The notes: a model not told the origin generated them from the letters alone. Shown: positions 18,555 through 27,027, counted from the stretch's first letter. The stretch is 64,000 nt of DNA from Silvimonas soli (GCF_030035605.1 NZ_CP106736.1:3276001-3340000), one strand, 5' to 3'. Translations and numbers: made by a program.

Positions 18555-18878
18555 ATGTCTTTGACTTTGAGTGAACGCGCGGCAACGCATATTGCCGGTT
18601 ACCTCGCCCGCCGTGGCAAGGGTGTGGGCGTGCGCCTGGCAGTGAAAACATCCGGCTGTTCGGGCATGGCCTACAAGCTGGAATTCGTCGATGCGCAAAG
18701 CGAAACCGACGTGGTCTACGAAAGCTTTGGCGTGAAGATTTTCACGGATGCCAAAAGCCTGCCATATATCGATGGCACAGAACTGGACTACGCCAAAGAA
18801 GGCCTGAACGAAGGCTTCAAGTTCAATAATCCGAACGTGAAGAACGAGTGCGGCTGCGGCGAAAGCTTCCACGTTTGA
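18555..18878 (+). CDS. iscA: A-type Fe-S carrier IscA
   Basis: IscA is an A-type carrier that accepts Fe-S clusters or iron and delivers them to apo-proteins, mainly [4Fe-4S] targets. The 107-residue product has the HesB/IscA fold signature with ligands Cys35 (TSGCSGMAY), Cys99 and Cys101 (ECGCGESF), as in E. coli. It starts 12 bp after the repeat element that separates it from iscU. A GGAG motif within the repeat's edge (ACGGAGTTCGGTGA) gives a plausible ribosome-binding site. Confidence 0.97.
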   Translation: MSLTLSERAATHIAGYLARRGKGVGVRLAVKTSGCSGMAYKLEFVDAQSETDVVYESFGVKIFTDAKSLPYIDGTELDYAKEGLNEGFKFNNPNVKNECGCGESFHV

Positions 18879-18947
18879 GCGACGCGACCAGAGCCTGATG
18901 CCGGCAGTGCCGCATCGGCGCGCTGGAATAGTCCGGTAGATAACTGC

Positions 18948-18981
18948 AACAAGAAACACGGTGTTGGGTTGTTTTCTTGTT
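18948..18981 (+). other. Hairpin in the iscA-hscB gap
   Basis: AACAAGAAA (18948-18956) is a perfect inverted repeat of TTTCTTGTT (18973-18981), with an inner AACAC/GTGTT pairing possible. No T-run follows, so it is unlikely to stop transcription alone. It is the fourth successive isc gap containing a hairpin. Confidence 0.35.
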
Positions 18982-19019
18982 AATCTTGGTACTTTCATAG
19001 CTTGCGGCCCGCGTCGTCC

Positions 19020-19553
19020 ATGACTTTCGATTTCAATCAGACTCATTTCCAGCTATTCCAGTTGCCCGCGACCTTTGCTCTTGATGGCAAAGCGCTGGAG
19101 ACGCAATATCGCGCCTTGCAAGCTACGTATCATCCTGACCGCTTTGCCAGTGCTGACGATGCGCAACGGCGTTTGTCGCTGCAGATCGCCACGCAAGTGA
19201 ACGAAGCCTGGCAAACACTCAAGTCTCCCGTCGCCCGTGCCCGCTATTTGCTGCAATTGAATGGCGTAGATACCGAAGAAGAAACCAATACCGCCATGCC
19301 GATGGATTTTCTGATGAATCAGATGATCTGGCGTGAACATATTGCCGAAGGCAAAGCCTCGCAAAATGTGGAGCGGCTGGAAGAGCTGAACGGTGAATTG
19401 CGCCAGGAAATTCACGCGCTGGAAGATGAACTCGGCCGCCTGATCGATGACGAAGGTCGTTATGCGGATGCGGCGATGGCAGTGCGCAAACTGCGCTTTA
19501 TGGAAAAGCTGGATCAGGAAATCGGTAACGCGATTGAGTCCGTGCTGTATTGA
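19020..19553 (+). CDS. hscB: Fe-S assembly co-chaperone HscB
   Basis: HscB (Hsc20) is a J-domain co-chaperone that brings IscU to HscA and stimulates its ATPase. The 177-residue product has an N-terminal J domain with YHPDRF around residue 37. An acidic three-helix C-terminal domain for IscU binding follows (NGELRQEIHALEDELGRLI). I chose the ATG at 19020 over an in-frame TTG at 19002, because homologues begin close to FDFNQTHFQLF. No strong ribosome-binding site precedes it. The next gene, hscA, is 207 bp downstream, beyond a terminator-like hairpin. Confidence 0.95.
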   Translation: MTFDFNQTHFQLFQLPATFALDGKALETQYRALQATYHPDRFASADDAQRRLSLQIATQVNEAWQTLKSPVARARYLLQLNGVDTEEETNTAMPMDFLMNQMIWREHIAEGKASQNVERLEELNGELRQEIHALEDELGRLIDDEGRYADAAMAVRKLRFMEKLDQEIGNAIESVLY

Positions 19554-19708
19554 TTTGGTCTGACTGGTTTTGGCCACGCCGCAGTGAATGATTAGCCAGC
19601 GAGACCATTTTTCTTTTCGGCCTGGAATTCGGGTGGATTGACCCGGCAGGCCCGAAACAAAAATGCACTCATTACCGGGTTTGTCGGCAACGATAACCCA
19701 ACCGTTTA

Positions 19709-19739
19709 CAGGCGCGCGAATCGCAAACGCGCGCCTTTT
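19709..19739 (+). terminator. Terminator-like hairpin between hscB and hscA
   Basis: GGCGCGCG (19710-19717) and CGCGCGCC (19727-19734) form a perfect 8-bp all-GC stem around a 9-nt loop, followed directly by TTTTT (19735-19739). This is a textbook rho-independent terminator, yet it lies inside the isc operon 21 nt before the hscA ATG. It should reduce read-through into hscA-fdx-ybaK-iscX, or act as a regulated attenuator. Confidence 0.7.
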
Positions 19740-19760
19740 TGACTTTAGAGGACAGGACCA

Positions 19761-21617
19761 ATGGCCCTGCTGCAAATCGCCGAACCTGGCATGTCTGCCG
19801 CCCCGCACCAGCATCGTCTGGCGGTCGGTATTGATCTGGGTACCACCAATTCGCTCGTCGCGACAGTTCGCAGCGGTAGTGCAGTCTGTTTGCCGGATGC
19901 TGAGGGCCGTGCCTTGCTGCCATCGGTGGTGAACTACGGCGCCGAAGGTGTCATCACGGTGGGTCATGCTGCGCAAGCGCGCCAGAACAAAGACCCATCC
20001 AACACCGTGGTTTCGGTCAAACGCTTTATGGGCCGCGGCTTGAAAGACATAGCCGATCTGGCTACGCCGTACCGTTTTGTCGACGAACCCGGCATGCTCA
20101 AGCTACAGACGGTGGCTGGGGTGAAAAGCCCGGTTGAGGTCTCTGCGGACATCCTGCGTGCCTTGAAAAACCGCGCTGAAGAAAGTCTCGGTGGCGAACT
20201 GGTTGGCGCGGTAATCACCGTTCCGGCGTATTTTGACGACGCCCAACGCCAGGCGACCAAAGACGCGGCGCGACTGGCCGGTTTGAACGTACTGCGTTTG
20301 CTGAACGAACCTACCGCCGCCGCGATCGCCTACGGTCTGGATAACGGCGCCGAAGGCACTTACGTGGTGTACGACCTGGGCGGTGGCACTTTTGATGTCT
20401 CCATCCTTGAGCTCACCCGTGGCGTGTTTGAAGTCAAAGCCACTTCGGGCGATTCGCAACTGGGTGGCGACGATTTTGACCATCGCATTCACTGCTGGGC
20501 CATGGAGCAAGCCGGTATCTCGCGCTTGAACGCACAGGACTCGCGTCTGCTGTTGACCCGTGCCCGCGAAGCCAAAGAGGCGTTGACTGACCACGACAGC
20601 ACGCATCTCACCGCGTTGTTGTCTGATGGCGAAATGATCGACGTTGAGCTCACTGTGGCTCAACTGCATGAGATCACCGCGCATCTGGTGCAAAAGACAC
20701 TTACGCCAGTCAAAAAAGCGTTGCGCGATGCCAAGCTCACCATTGCCGATATCAAAGGCGTAGTGCTGGTTGGAGGAGCCACCCGCATGCCGCAGGTACG
20801 CCGTGCCGTGGCCGATTTGTTTGGCAAAGCGCCGCTGACCAATCTGGACCCGGATAAAGTCGTGGCCTTGGGCGCAGCGATGCAGGCCGATGTGCTCGCT
20901 GGCAACAAGGGCGACGATGAATGGCTGCTGCTGGATGTGATTCCACTGTCGCTGGGTCTGGAAACCATGGGTGGTCTGACCGAGAAAGTCATTCCGCGTA
21001 ACTCCACTATCCCGACTGCTCGCGCCCAGGAGTTCACCACCTTCAAAGACGGCCAGACCGCCATGGCGATCCATGTCTTGCAAGGCGAGCGTGAGTTGGT
21101 TGCGGATTGCCGCTCGCTGGCGCGCTTTGAACTGCGCGGCATTCCGCCGATGGTCGCTGGCGCAGCCCGCATTCGCGTGACCTTCCAGGTCGATGCAGAC
21201 GGCTTGTTGTCCGTGTCGGCGCGTGAGTTGTCTACCGGGCTGGAGTCCAGCATTGCGGTGAAACCATCGTATGGCTTGAGTGACGATGAAATCGGCAAGA
21301 TGCTGCTGGATTCGATGAAATTTGCGGCCGATGACATGACCGCCCGCAAACTGGCCGAAGCCAAGGTCGAAGCCACCAGCCTGTTGCAAGCCACCGAAGC
21401 CGCGCTGGCATCCGATGGCCATTTGCTCAATGCGCAAGAGCGCGTGGAAATCGACGCCGTACTGGCTCGCCTGGTGCAGCAACTGCAAGGCGACAATGCC
21501 GATACCATTCGCACCACCGCTGAAGAGCTCAACCAGGTGACGGGTGAGTTCGCTGGCCGCCGTATGGATGCAGCGGTCAAGCGCGGCCTGGCGGGTCAAA
21601 AAATTGGCGAACTCTGA
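19761..21617 (+). CDS. hscA: Fe-S assembly Hsp70-type chaperone HscA
   Basis: HscA is a specialised Hsp70 that uses ATP to release the cluster from IscU, via the LPPVK motif. The 618-residue product has the nucleotide-binding domain with GIDLGTTNSLVA, VYDLGGGTFDVS and VVLVGGATRMPQVR. A substrate-binding domain (DVIPLSLGLETMGG) and a helical lid follow. AGGACAGGA precedes the ATG. A long antisense frame overlaps it but shows no domain. The gene follows an intrinsic-terminator-like hairpin, so its dose may differ from iscSUA. Confidence 0.97.
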   Translation: MALLQIAEPGMSAAPHQHRLAVGIDLGTTNSLVATVRSGSAVCLPDAEGRALLPSVVNYGAEGVITVGHAAQARQNKDPSNTVVSVKRFMGRGLKDIADLATPYRFVDEPGMLKLQTVAGVKSPVEVSADILRALKNRAEESLGGELVGAVITVPAYFDDAQRQATKDAARLAGLNVLRLLNEPTAAAIAYGLDNGAEGTYVVYDLGGGTFDVSILELTRGVFEVKATSGDSQLGGDDFDHRIHCWAMEQAGISRLNAQDSRLLLTRAREAKEALTDHDSTHLTALLSDGEMIDVELTVAQLHEITAHLVQKTLTPVKKALRDAKLTIADIKGVVLVGGATRMPQVRRAVADLFGKAPLTNLDPDKVVALGAAMQADVLAGNKGDDEWLLLDVIPLSLGLETMGGLTEKVIPRNSTIPTARAQEFTTFKDGQTAMAIHVLQGERELVADCRSLARFELRGIPPMVAGAARIRVTFQVDADGLLSVSARELSTGLESSIAVKPSYGLSDDEIGKMLLDSMKFAADDMTARKLAEAKVEATSLLQATEAALASDGHLLNAQERVEIDAVLARLVQQLQGDNADTIRTTAEELNQVTGEFAGRRMDAAVKRGLAGQKIGEL

Positions 21618-21636
21618 GATTTAAAAGGACTGCACT

Positions 21637-21975
21637 GTGACTCAAATCGTCGTACTGCCTCATCCCTCGCTGTGCCCGGATGGTGCGGTCATTGAAGCCG
21701 AACCGGGTGTGTCGATCTGTGATGCCCTGCTGCAAAATGATATTGAAATCGAACATGCGTGCGAGAAATCGTGTGCATGCACGACCTGTCACGTGATCGT
21801 GCGCGAAGGCTTTAACAGCCTGGAACCCAGTGATGAACTGGAAGACGACTTGCTGGACAAAGCCTGGGGCCTGACTGCGCAATCGCGTTTGTCTTGCCAG
21901 GCGCTGGTTGAAGACACCGATCTGGTAGTGGAAATTCCGAAATACACCATCAACCACGCGCGGGAAAATCACTGA
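21637..21975 (+). CDS. fdx: ISC-type [2Fe-2S] ferredoxin
   Basis: Fdx is an adrenodoxin-type ferredoxin that supplies electrons for cluster assembly. The 112-residue product carries the four ligands Cys42, Cys48, Cys51 and Cys87 at the same numbers as E. coli Fdx, in CEKSCACTTCHV and SRLSCQAL. It begins with GTG at 21637, supported by AAGGA 8 nt upstream. Its stop overlaps the ybaK start by one base, suggesting translational coupling. Confidence 0.96.
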   Translation: MTQIVVLPHPSLCPDGAVIEAEPGVSICDALLQNDIEIEHACEKSCACTTCHVIVREGFNSLEPSDELEDDLLDKAWGLTAQSRLSCQALVEDTDLVVEIPKYTINHARENH

Positions 21976-22469
21976 TGACTGAAGCGATCTCTGCCAGCCA
22001 GCAACGGGTCGCCGATGTTCTCGCCCGGCATGATATCGCCGCGCGGATTGTGACCTTTGATGCATCAACCCGCACTGCTGCCGATGCTGCTCAGGCTATT
22101 GGCTGCGATGTCGCGCAAATTGCCAAATCCATCATTCTGAAAGCCAAACCCAGCCAGCGGCTGGTGTTGGTGGTCACCAGTGGCCGTAATCGCGTGTGCG
22201 AAAAAACCGTGGCGGAACTGGTGGGTGAAAAGGTTGGCCGCGCAGATGCCGATTTTGTGCGTGTGAAAACCGGTTTTGCCATTGGCGGTGTTGCGCCGGT
22301 AGCGCATATCGAAGAACCGATTACTTTGATCGACGAAGACCTGCTGACTTATGCAGAATTGTGGGCCGCCGCCGGTACGCCCAACAGCGTTTTCCGGCTC
22401 ACCCCGACTGAACTTGTGGCACTCACCACCGGACGCGTTGCTCGCGTCAAAGAGGAGAACCCGGCATGA
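21975..22469 (+). CDS. ybaK: YbaK/EbsC-type aminoacyl-tRNA deacylase inside the isc operon
   Basis: The 164-residue product belongs to the YbaK/ProX deacylase family, whose E. coli member hydrolyses Cys-tRNA(Pro) made in error by prolyl-tRNA synthetase. Visible family features are the DVAQIAKSIILKA strand near residue 48, GRNRVCEKTVAEL near 76, and the GGVAPVAH loop near 103. Its start shares one base with the fdx stop, and its stop overlaps the iscX start in an ATGA, so it is tightly built into the isc operon. Whether it acts on Cys-tRNA(Pro) or another mischarged tRNA cannot be read. The location among cysteine-handling genes makes the first attractive. Confidence 0.85.
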   Translation: MTEAISASQQRVADVLARHDIAARIVTFDASTRTAADAAQAIGCDVAQIAKSIILKAKPSQRLVLVVTSGRNRVCEKTVAELVGEKVGRADADFVRVKTGFAIGGVAPVAHIEEPITLIDEDLLTYAELWAAAGTPNSVFRLTPTELVALTTGRVARVKEENPA

Positions 22470-22657
22470 AATGGACAGATTCCCGCGATATCGCCATCGA
22501 ACTGGCTGACCGCTTTCCCGAAATCGACCCGAAAACCATCCGCTTTACCGATCTGATGGAATGGGTGATGGCGCTCGACGACTTCAATGATGATCCCAAG
22601 CATTGTGGCGAGAAAATTCTTGAAGCCATTCAACTGGCCTGGATCGACGAAGTCTGA
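22466..22657 (+). CDS. iscX: ISC accessory protein IscX
   Basis: IscX (YfhJ) is a small acidic protein that binds IscS and iron and tunes the rate of cluster formation. The 63-residue product has the typical sequence MKWTDSRDIAIELADRFPE and the DDFNDDPKHCGEKILEAIQ helix, with the surplus of Asp and Glu expected. Its ATG overlaps the stop of ybaK by four bases. It closes the isc operon; the next gene starts 107 bp downstream. Confidence 0.95.
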   Translation: MKWTDSRDIAIELADRFPEIDPKTIRFTDLMEWVMALDDFNDDPKHCGEKILEAIQLAWIDEV

Positions 22658-22764
22658 CTCTGAATAGCTGGCGCGGATCGCTCCGGTTATGACCGGGCCA
22701 CGCAGCCGACACATAAGCTAGAATCAGAGGCCACTTCGGCCCACTTACGGACCCATTCCCGACC

Positions 22765-23736
22765 ATGCCTGCCGCGTCATCGACCCACGATACCAATTCC
22801 TCCCCAGTCAGCAGCGCGAGTTCGGTGGCCGGGTTGGTATTGCATGCGCGTTTTCAGTTGTTTGAAGCGCTGCAGGCCGAGCAACCGCAGGCGGACTTCT
22901 CACAACGCATCGCGGATATCGCGCAATTGCTACAGCAAGCCTGTACGCAAAACGAGGATGTGGCGCTGGCCGTGATCCTGCATGCACAAGAGGGCGGTTA
23001 TGGTATTCGTCATGCCGTAGACACGGCGCTGGTTGTGGAGCTGGTGTGTCGGCGACTGGCCATGAACGTGCAGGATCGCCAGTCGGTGTTAAGCGCAACG
23101 CTGACCATGAATATCGGCATGATGGCGCTGCAGGAAACACTGTCCCGCCAGGCCGGACCGTTGACGCCGGAACAACGTACCTCAATGCATCAACATCCGC
23201 AGATAGGTCGCGATTTACTGCGCCGCTACGGTGTATCGGACCAACTGTGGCTCGATTGCGTGTTGCAGCATCACGAACTGCCCGATGGCAGTGGTTACCC
23301 GGCGCATTTACAGGGCGAGCAGATTTGCTTTGAAGCTCGCTTGATCGGGCTGGCCGACCGCTATTGCGCCATGTTGACCCAAGCAGCGTGGCGTAGCGGT
23401 AGCGTGGTGGACAGCGCGTTATTCCGCACCTTGCGCGGTCATGGCGGGGCCGATGCCAAGCTGGGCAGGTTGTTTGGCGACACGCTTGGTTTGTATCCGC
23501 CCGGTGCTGTTGTGCGTCTGGCCAATGGCGAGGTGGGCGTGGTGAAGCGTTCGTCTAACGAAGTGGCACCCTTGATTGCGGCATTGTTTGACCCGGCGGA
23601 TCAAGCCTTGCCCGAGCCCATTGAACGCGATAGTGGTGATGCGCAATATGCCGTCGCCGATATGCTCGAACCGGCCGTATTGATTGGCCGCACCCGCTTT
23701 GAACAGGTCTGGGGTCCGGCCGCAGCGGGGCTTTGA
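22765..23736 (+). CDS. Degenerate HD-GYP domain protein
   Basis: The 323-residue product carries an HD-GYP-like domain over about residues 70-230. The GYP part is intact (HHELPDGSGYP, 169-179) and the later LADRY metal-site aspartate is present at 198. The canonical catalytic HDxGK is replaced by MNIGM at 115-119, so the HD pair and the lysine are lost. His83 and His144 remain. HD-GYP enzymes hydrolyse cyclic di-GMP; this one is more likely a binder or scaffold than an active enzyme, which is inference. No receiver or membrane domain is seen. It lies between iscX and a DUF2322-like gene. Confidence 0.75.
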   Translation: MPAASSTHDTNSSPVSSASSVAGLVLHARFQLFEALQAEQPQADFSQRIADIAQLLQQACTQNEDVALAVILHAQEGGYGIRHAVDTALVVELVCRRLAMNVQDRQSVLSATLTMNIGMMALQETLSRQAGPLTPEQRTSMHQHPQIGRDLLRRYGVSDQLWLDCVLQHHELPDGSGYPAHLQGEQICFEARLIGLADRYCAMLTQAAWRSGSVVDSALFRTLRGHGGADAKLGRLFGDTLGLYPPGAVVRLANGEVGVVKRSSNEVAPLIAALFDPADQALPEPIERDSGDAQYAVADMLEPAVLIGRTRFEQVWGPAAAGL

Positions 23737-23790
23737 CGTCTTTTTTACTATTCAGGATCAATTCCAGAATCAACGATCAGGATTGGAAAC

Positions 23791-24105
23791 ATGCAATTTA
23801 GCGAAGTGCTGGCAACCTTGCCGAGCGTAGATCATTTGGGTGCATTGGAGTTGCTGGAGGGTGAGGCCGTTGCGGCCCGCCTGGAAAACCGGCCTGGTCA
23901 GGCTGGCAGCGTGCGCGTTTACCATGCGCTGTATCAGGAGTTTGGCGCGATTGATACTGTTGCGGCAGATAAAGGCCTGCGCTTGTATGCCGAGCACACT
24001 GAAGATGCGCTCAAGCATCCGGGCAAGCATCCGAACATTGATCGGCTATTGATGTTGGCCGAGGGTGGTCAGCCGCTCTCGGTGCGGCTTGTTGCCGCCG
24101 TCTGA
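23791..24105 (+). CDS. Small conserved protein, DUF2322-like
   Basis: The 104-residue product has no signal peptide or membrane segment. It starts MQFSEVLATLPSVDHLGALELL and continues with YHALYQEFGAID, AEHTEDALKHPGKHPNIDRLL and an acidic-basic mix. From memory it resembles the DUF2322 family of beta- and gammaproteobacteria, whose function is not known. A short GGA lies upstream of the ATG. A strong bidirectional terminator follows. It may form a two-gene unit with the degenerate HD-GYP gene 54 bp upstream. Confidence 0.6.
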   Translation: MQFSEVLATLPSVDHLGALELLEGEAVAARLENRPGQAGSVRVYHALYQEFGAIDTVAADKGLRLYAEHTEDALKHPGKHPNIDRLLMLAEGGQPLSVRLVAAV

Positions 24106-24135
24106 GTTAATACACGGATTAAGATATCCGGGTAG

Positions 24136-24174
24136 CCAATAAAAAAGGCCAGCATTGCTGGCCTTTTTTATTGG
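24136..24174. terminator. Bidirectional rho-independent terminator
   Basis: A perfect inverted repeat of two 19-nt arms (24136-24154 and 24156-24174) contains the GC stem GGCCAG/CTGGCC, with A6 before it and T6 after it. It can stop transcription from the DUF2322-like gene on the plus strand and from cysB on the minus strand. Confidence 0.9.
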
Positions 24175-24201
24175 TGAGCAATGCAGGCCTGCGCGGGCCG
24201 C

Positions 24202-25152
24202 TTACTCTTCTTCTTCACCTTCCGGCTCATTCATCAGTAGCGAGCCTTGCACCATTTCGCGGGTGAGATGCGGTGAGAACAGTTCAATGAACTCAAACGC
24301 ATAACCACGTAGATACGCATCGCGGCGCACGCCAATTCGCGTGGTCGATGGCTCGAACAAATGACCGGCATCGATGGCGACCAGGCCGCGATCCCGTTCT
24401 GGCTCAAACGCCATGGTGGCCAGAATGCCGACACCCAGACCGAGGCTGACGTAGGTTTTGATTACGTCAGAGTCGATGGCAGTCAGCACCACGTTGGGAG
24501 TCAAGCCCCGGCTTTCAAAGGCGCGGTTGATCAATGAGCGGCCAGTAAAGGCAAAGTCATATGTCACCAGCGGGTAGGCGGCGACGTCTTCAAGCCCAAT
24601 TTTGCGATCCAGCGCGGCGAGCGGGTGGCCTTCGGGTACCACGATGGAGCGATTCCATTCGTAGCATGGCAACATGGCCAGCTCCGGATAGTGATCGATG
24701 CCTTCGGTAGCAATGGCCAGATCGGCTTCACCCTCAACCACCATTTCACTAATCTGGGTCGGGCTGCCCTGTTTGATGGACAGCCGGACTTTGGGGTAGC
24801 GCGACAGAAACGCCTTGATGGTTTTGGGTAGCGCGTAACGGGCTTGCGTGTGCGTGGTGGCGATGGTGAGACTGCCGCCTTCGACATTCACAAACTCTTC
24901 GCCGATGCGCTTGAGGTTCTGCGCCTGCATCAAAATGCGTTCAGCAATATGCAGAATCTCGCGGCCAGGCGCGGTGACGTCGACGACGCGTTTACCGTTA
25001 CGGATAAATATCTGTACGCCCAGTTCGTCTTCCAGCAAGCGGATCTGCTTGGAAATCCCCGGTTGCGATGTATGCAGCTTTTCTGCCGCTTCGGAGACGT
25101 TCAGCCCTTGCTTGGAGACTTCGACCAGGTACCGCAATTGCTGTAATTTCAT
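24202..25152 (-). CDS. cysB: LysR-type regulator CysB
   Basis: CysB activates sulfate assimilation genes in response to N-acetylserine. The 316-residue product starts MKLQQLRYLVEVSKQGLNVS, has the helix-turn-helix stretch AAEKLHTSQPGISKQIRLLE, and contains TTHTQARYALP, typical of the CysB/Cbl inducer pocket. GGGAAAG precedes the ATG. It is divergent from a TauE/SafE permease gene and, beyond that, an APS reductase, a natural regulator-target layout. Cbl is the alternative name, but only one copy is seen and the cysH neighbour favours CysB. Confidence 0.88.
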   Translation of the reverse strand: MKLQQLRYLVEVSKQGLNVSEAAEKLHTSQPGISKQIRLLEDELGVQIFIRNGKRVVDVTAPGREILHIAERILMQAQNLKRIGEEFVNVEGGSLTIATTHTQARYALPKTIKAFLSRYPKVRLSIKQGSPTQISEMVVEGEADLAIATEGIDHYPELAMLPCYEWNRSIVVPEGHPLAALDRKIGLEDVAAYPLVTYDFAFTGRSLINRAFESRGLTPNVVLTAIDSDVIKTYVSLGLGVGILATMAFEPERDRGLVAIDAGHLFEPSTTRIGVRRDAYLRGYAFEFIELFSPHLTREMVQGSLLMNEPEGEEEE

Positions 25153-25284
25153 GGCTTTCCCAATAAATAACCACGCATTCTAAAATCTTAACATAACAGT
25201 CTATAGCATTATAAACCGAATGATATCATCGCCAGTTCTGAGGGAACGGCCAGCCCGTGCACCCCTCTCTGACGAGGTTGCGTA

Positions 25285-26058
25285 ATGGGTGTTGGGTTTG
25301 TTGTTTCTGGCTTGATTGTGGGATTTATCGTGGGTGTCACCGGGGTCGGTGGCGGTTCTCTAATGACGCCCATCCTGTTGTTTTTTGGTATCAGCCCGGC
25401 CACCGCGGTCGGCACCGACTTGCTGTACGCTTCTATCACCAAGGCCGGCGGCGTCTGGGTGCACCACAAGCATCGCAATATTGACTGGAAGGTCACGGGC
25501 TTGCTGGCGGCGGGTAGTGTGCCGGCATCGATGCTGACTTTATGGGCGCTGCATAGCCTGAAAGCAGATACGGCGGCCATCAATGGTCTGATCAAACATA
25601 CGCTGGGCATTGCGCTGCTGCTGACCGCCGCAGCGATTCTGACCAAACCGCTGATCCAGAAGCTGTCTGCCAACCCGGCTGGTTTTCTGAAAGTGGATTC
25701 GGGCCAGCATCTGGCCGCTACGGTGACCACCGGCGTGGTGTTGGGTGTAATCGTTACGTTGTCATCGATTGGCGCCGGTGCTTTGGGCACTGTGGCGCTG
25801 TTTTTACTCTATCCGTTGATTCCCACTTCCCGACTGGTCGGGACCGAAATCGCCCACGCGGTGCCGCTGACCATGATCGCCGGACTGGGGCATGCCGGCT
25901 TGGGTAATCTGGATTGGTCGGTGCTGAGCTTTTTGCTGATGGGGTCATTGCCGGGGATTTATATCGGCAGTCACCTTTCCGGCCGTCTGCCTGACCGCTT
26001 TTTGCGACCACTGCTGGCCTTGATGTTGGCGCTGGTCGGCAGCAAGTTAGTGTTTTGA
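25285..26058 (+). CDS. TauE/SafE family (TSUP) membrane permease
   Basis: The 257-residue product is an integral membrane protein with about seven or eight hydrophobic segments and the family repeat GVTGVGGGSLMTPILLFFGISPATAVGTDLLYASITK, shown here by GVGGGSLMTP near residue 25. The second half has the paired LSSIGAGALGTVAL. TSUP proteins move sulfite, sulfoacetate or sulfate. Here it stands between divergent cysB and cysH (57 bp before cysH), so a sulfate or sulfite role is likely. GAGG lies 7 nt upstream of the ATG. Confidence 0.85.
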   Translation: MGVGFVVSGLIVGFIVGVTGVGGGSLMTPILLFFGISPATAVGTDLLYASITKAGGVWVHHKHRNIDWKVTGLLAAGSVPASMLTLWALHSLKADTAAINGLIKHTLGIALLLTAAAILTKPLIQKLSANPAGFLKVDSGQHLAATVTTGVVLGVIVTLSSIGAGALGTVALFLLYPLIPTSRLVGTEIAHAVPLTMIAGLGHAGLGNLDWSVLSFLLMGSLPGIYIGSHLSGRLPDRFLRPLLALMLALVGSKLVF

Positions 26059-26115
26059 GGCTGGCTTGTGCCCACTGGCTAAATTGCCGTTGTTGAAATA
26101 TTTCCGGAGTGTCTG

Positions 26116-26853
26116 ATGGATCTCGAGAGCAAGATTGCCGATACGCTGGCCCTGCTTAACCGTATTGCAGCGGAGTTTTCTCCCGCCGTGTTTGCTAATT
26201 CATTTGGCGCCGAAGACATGGTGCTGACTGATTTGATTGCCCGCCATAACGTCGGCATTGCCTCGTTCAGTCTGGATACTGGTCGCCTGCCTGCAGAAAC
26301 CTACGAGCTGATGCAAACCGTGCGCGAACGTTATCCGGATCATCCGGTGCAGGTGTTTTTCCCGGACGCGGTGGCGATTGAAGCATTTGTGAACGGCAAT
26401 GGCATCAATGCCTTTTACGACTCGGTGGAGATGCGTAAAGGCTGCTGTCACATTCGCAAAATCGAACCGTTGCAACGCGCGCTGACCGGTAAAAAGGCTT
26501 GGGTAACCGGCCTGCGTCGCGAACAATCTCCTACCCGTACCGACTTGGGTAATCAGGAATATGACGCTGGCAACGGACTGGAAAAATTCAATCCGCTGAT
26601 TGAATGGACCGAAAAAGACGTCTGGGCTTATATCAAAGCCAATAACGTGCCGTATAACGCTTTGCACGATAAGCATTATCCATCGATTGGCTGCGCGCCC
26701 TGTACGCGGGCCATCGCCGTGGGTGAAGACGTGCGTGCTGGCCGTTGGTGGTGGGAAAACCCGGAAAACAAGGAATGCGGTCTGCATGTAAAGGGCGGCG
26801 AAACCAGTGCGGTTTCGTTTGTCAGTAGCTTGCCTGGTGTTGCTAATCGTTGA
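26116..26853 (+). CDS. cysH: Assimilatory adenylylsulfate (APS) reductase
   Basis: The 245-residue product reduces activated sulfate to sulfite with thioredoxin. It keeps the paired cysteines Cys110-Cys111 (KGCCHIRK) and Cys193/Cys196 (IGCAPCTRAI). These bind a [4Fe-4S] cluster and mark it as the APS-reducing type rather than the cluster-free PAPS type of E. coli. The catalytic Cys221 is present in ECGLH. GGAG precedes the ATG. It depends on the ISC products encoded nearby for its cluster. Confidence 0.94.
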   Translation: MDLESKIADTLALLNRIAAEFSPAVFANSFGAEDMVLTDLIARHNVGIASFSLDTGRLPAETYELMQTVRERYPDHPVQVFFPDAVAIEAFVNGNGINAFYDSVEMRKGCCHIRKIEPLQRALTGKKAWVTGLRREQSPTRTDLGNQEYDAGNGLEKFNPLIEWTEKDVWAYIKANNVPYNALHDKHYPSIGCAPCTRAIAVGEDVRAGRWWWENPENKECGLHVKGGETSAVSFVSSLPGVANR

Positions 26854-27027
26854 TTGAGAGCAACGCCTTACCAAGAGTCGTTGCCTAATTCTTACAATGC
26901 CGCCATCATCAGGGCGGCATTGTCGTTTTTGGCAATGGCAACTGAACACCACATGCCAGGCATGGGTGAAAATAAACGGCACCGCAACACGATTGCAGTG
27001 TCAGTACAGATGGAAAGGAATCGAATC

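Noticed and set aside
20103..21599. 498-codon open frame antisense to hscA
   Set aside because: It is a shadow of a codon-biased gene. It shows no domain or membrane pattern, and the plus-strand HscA is certain.
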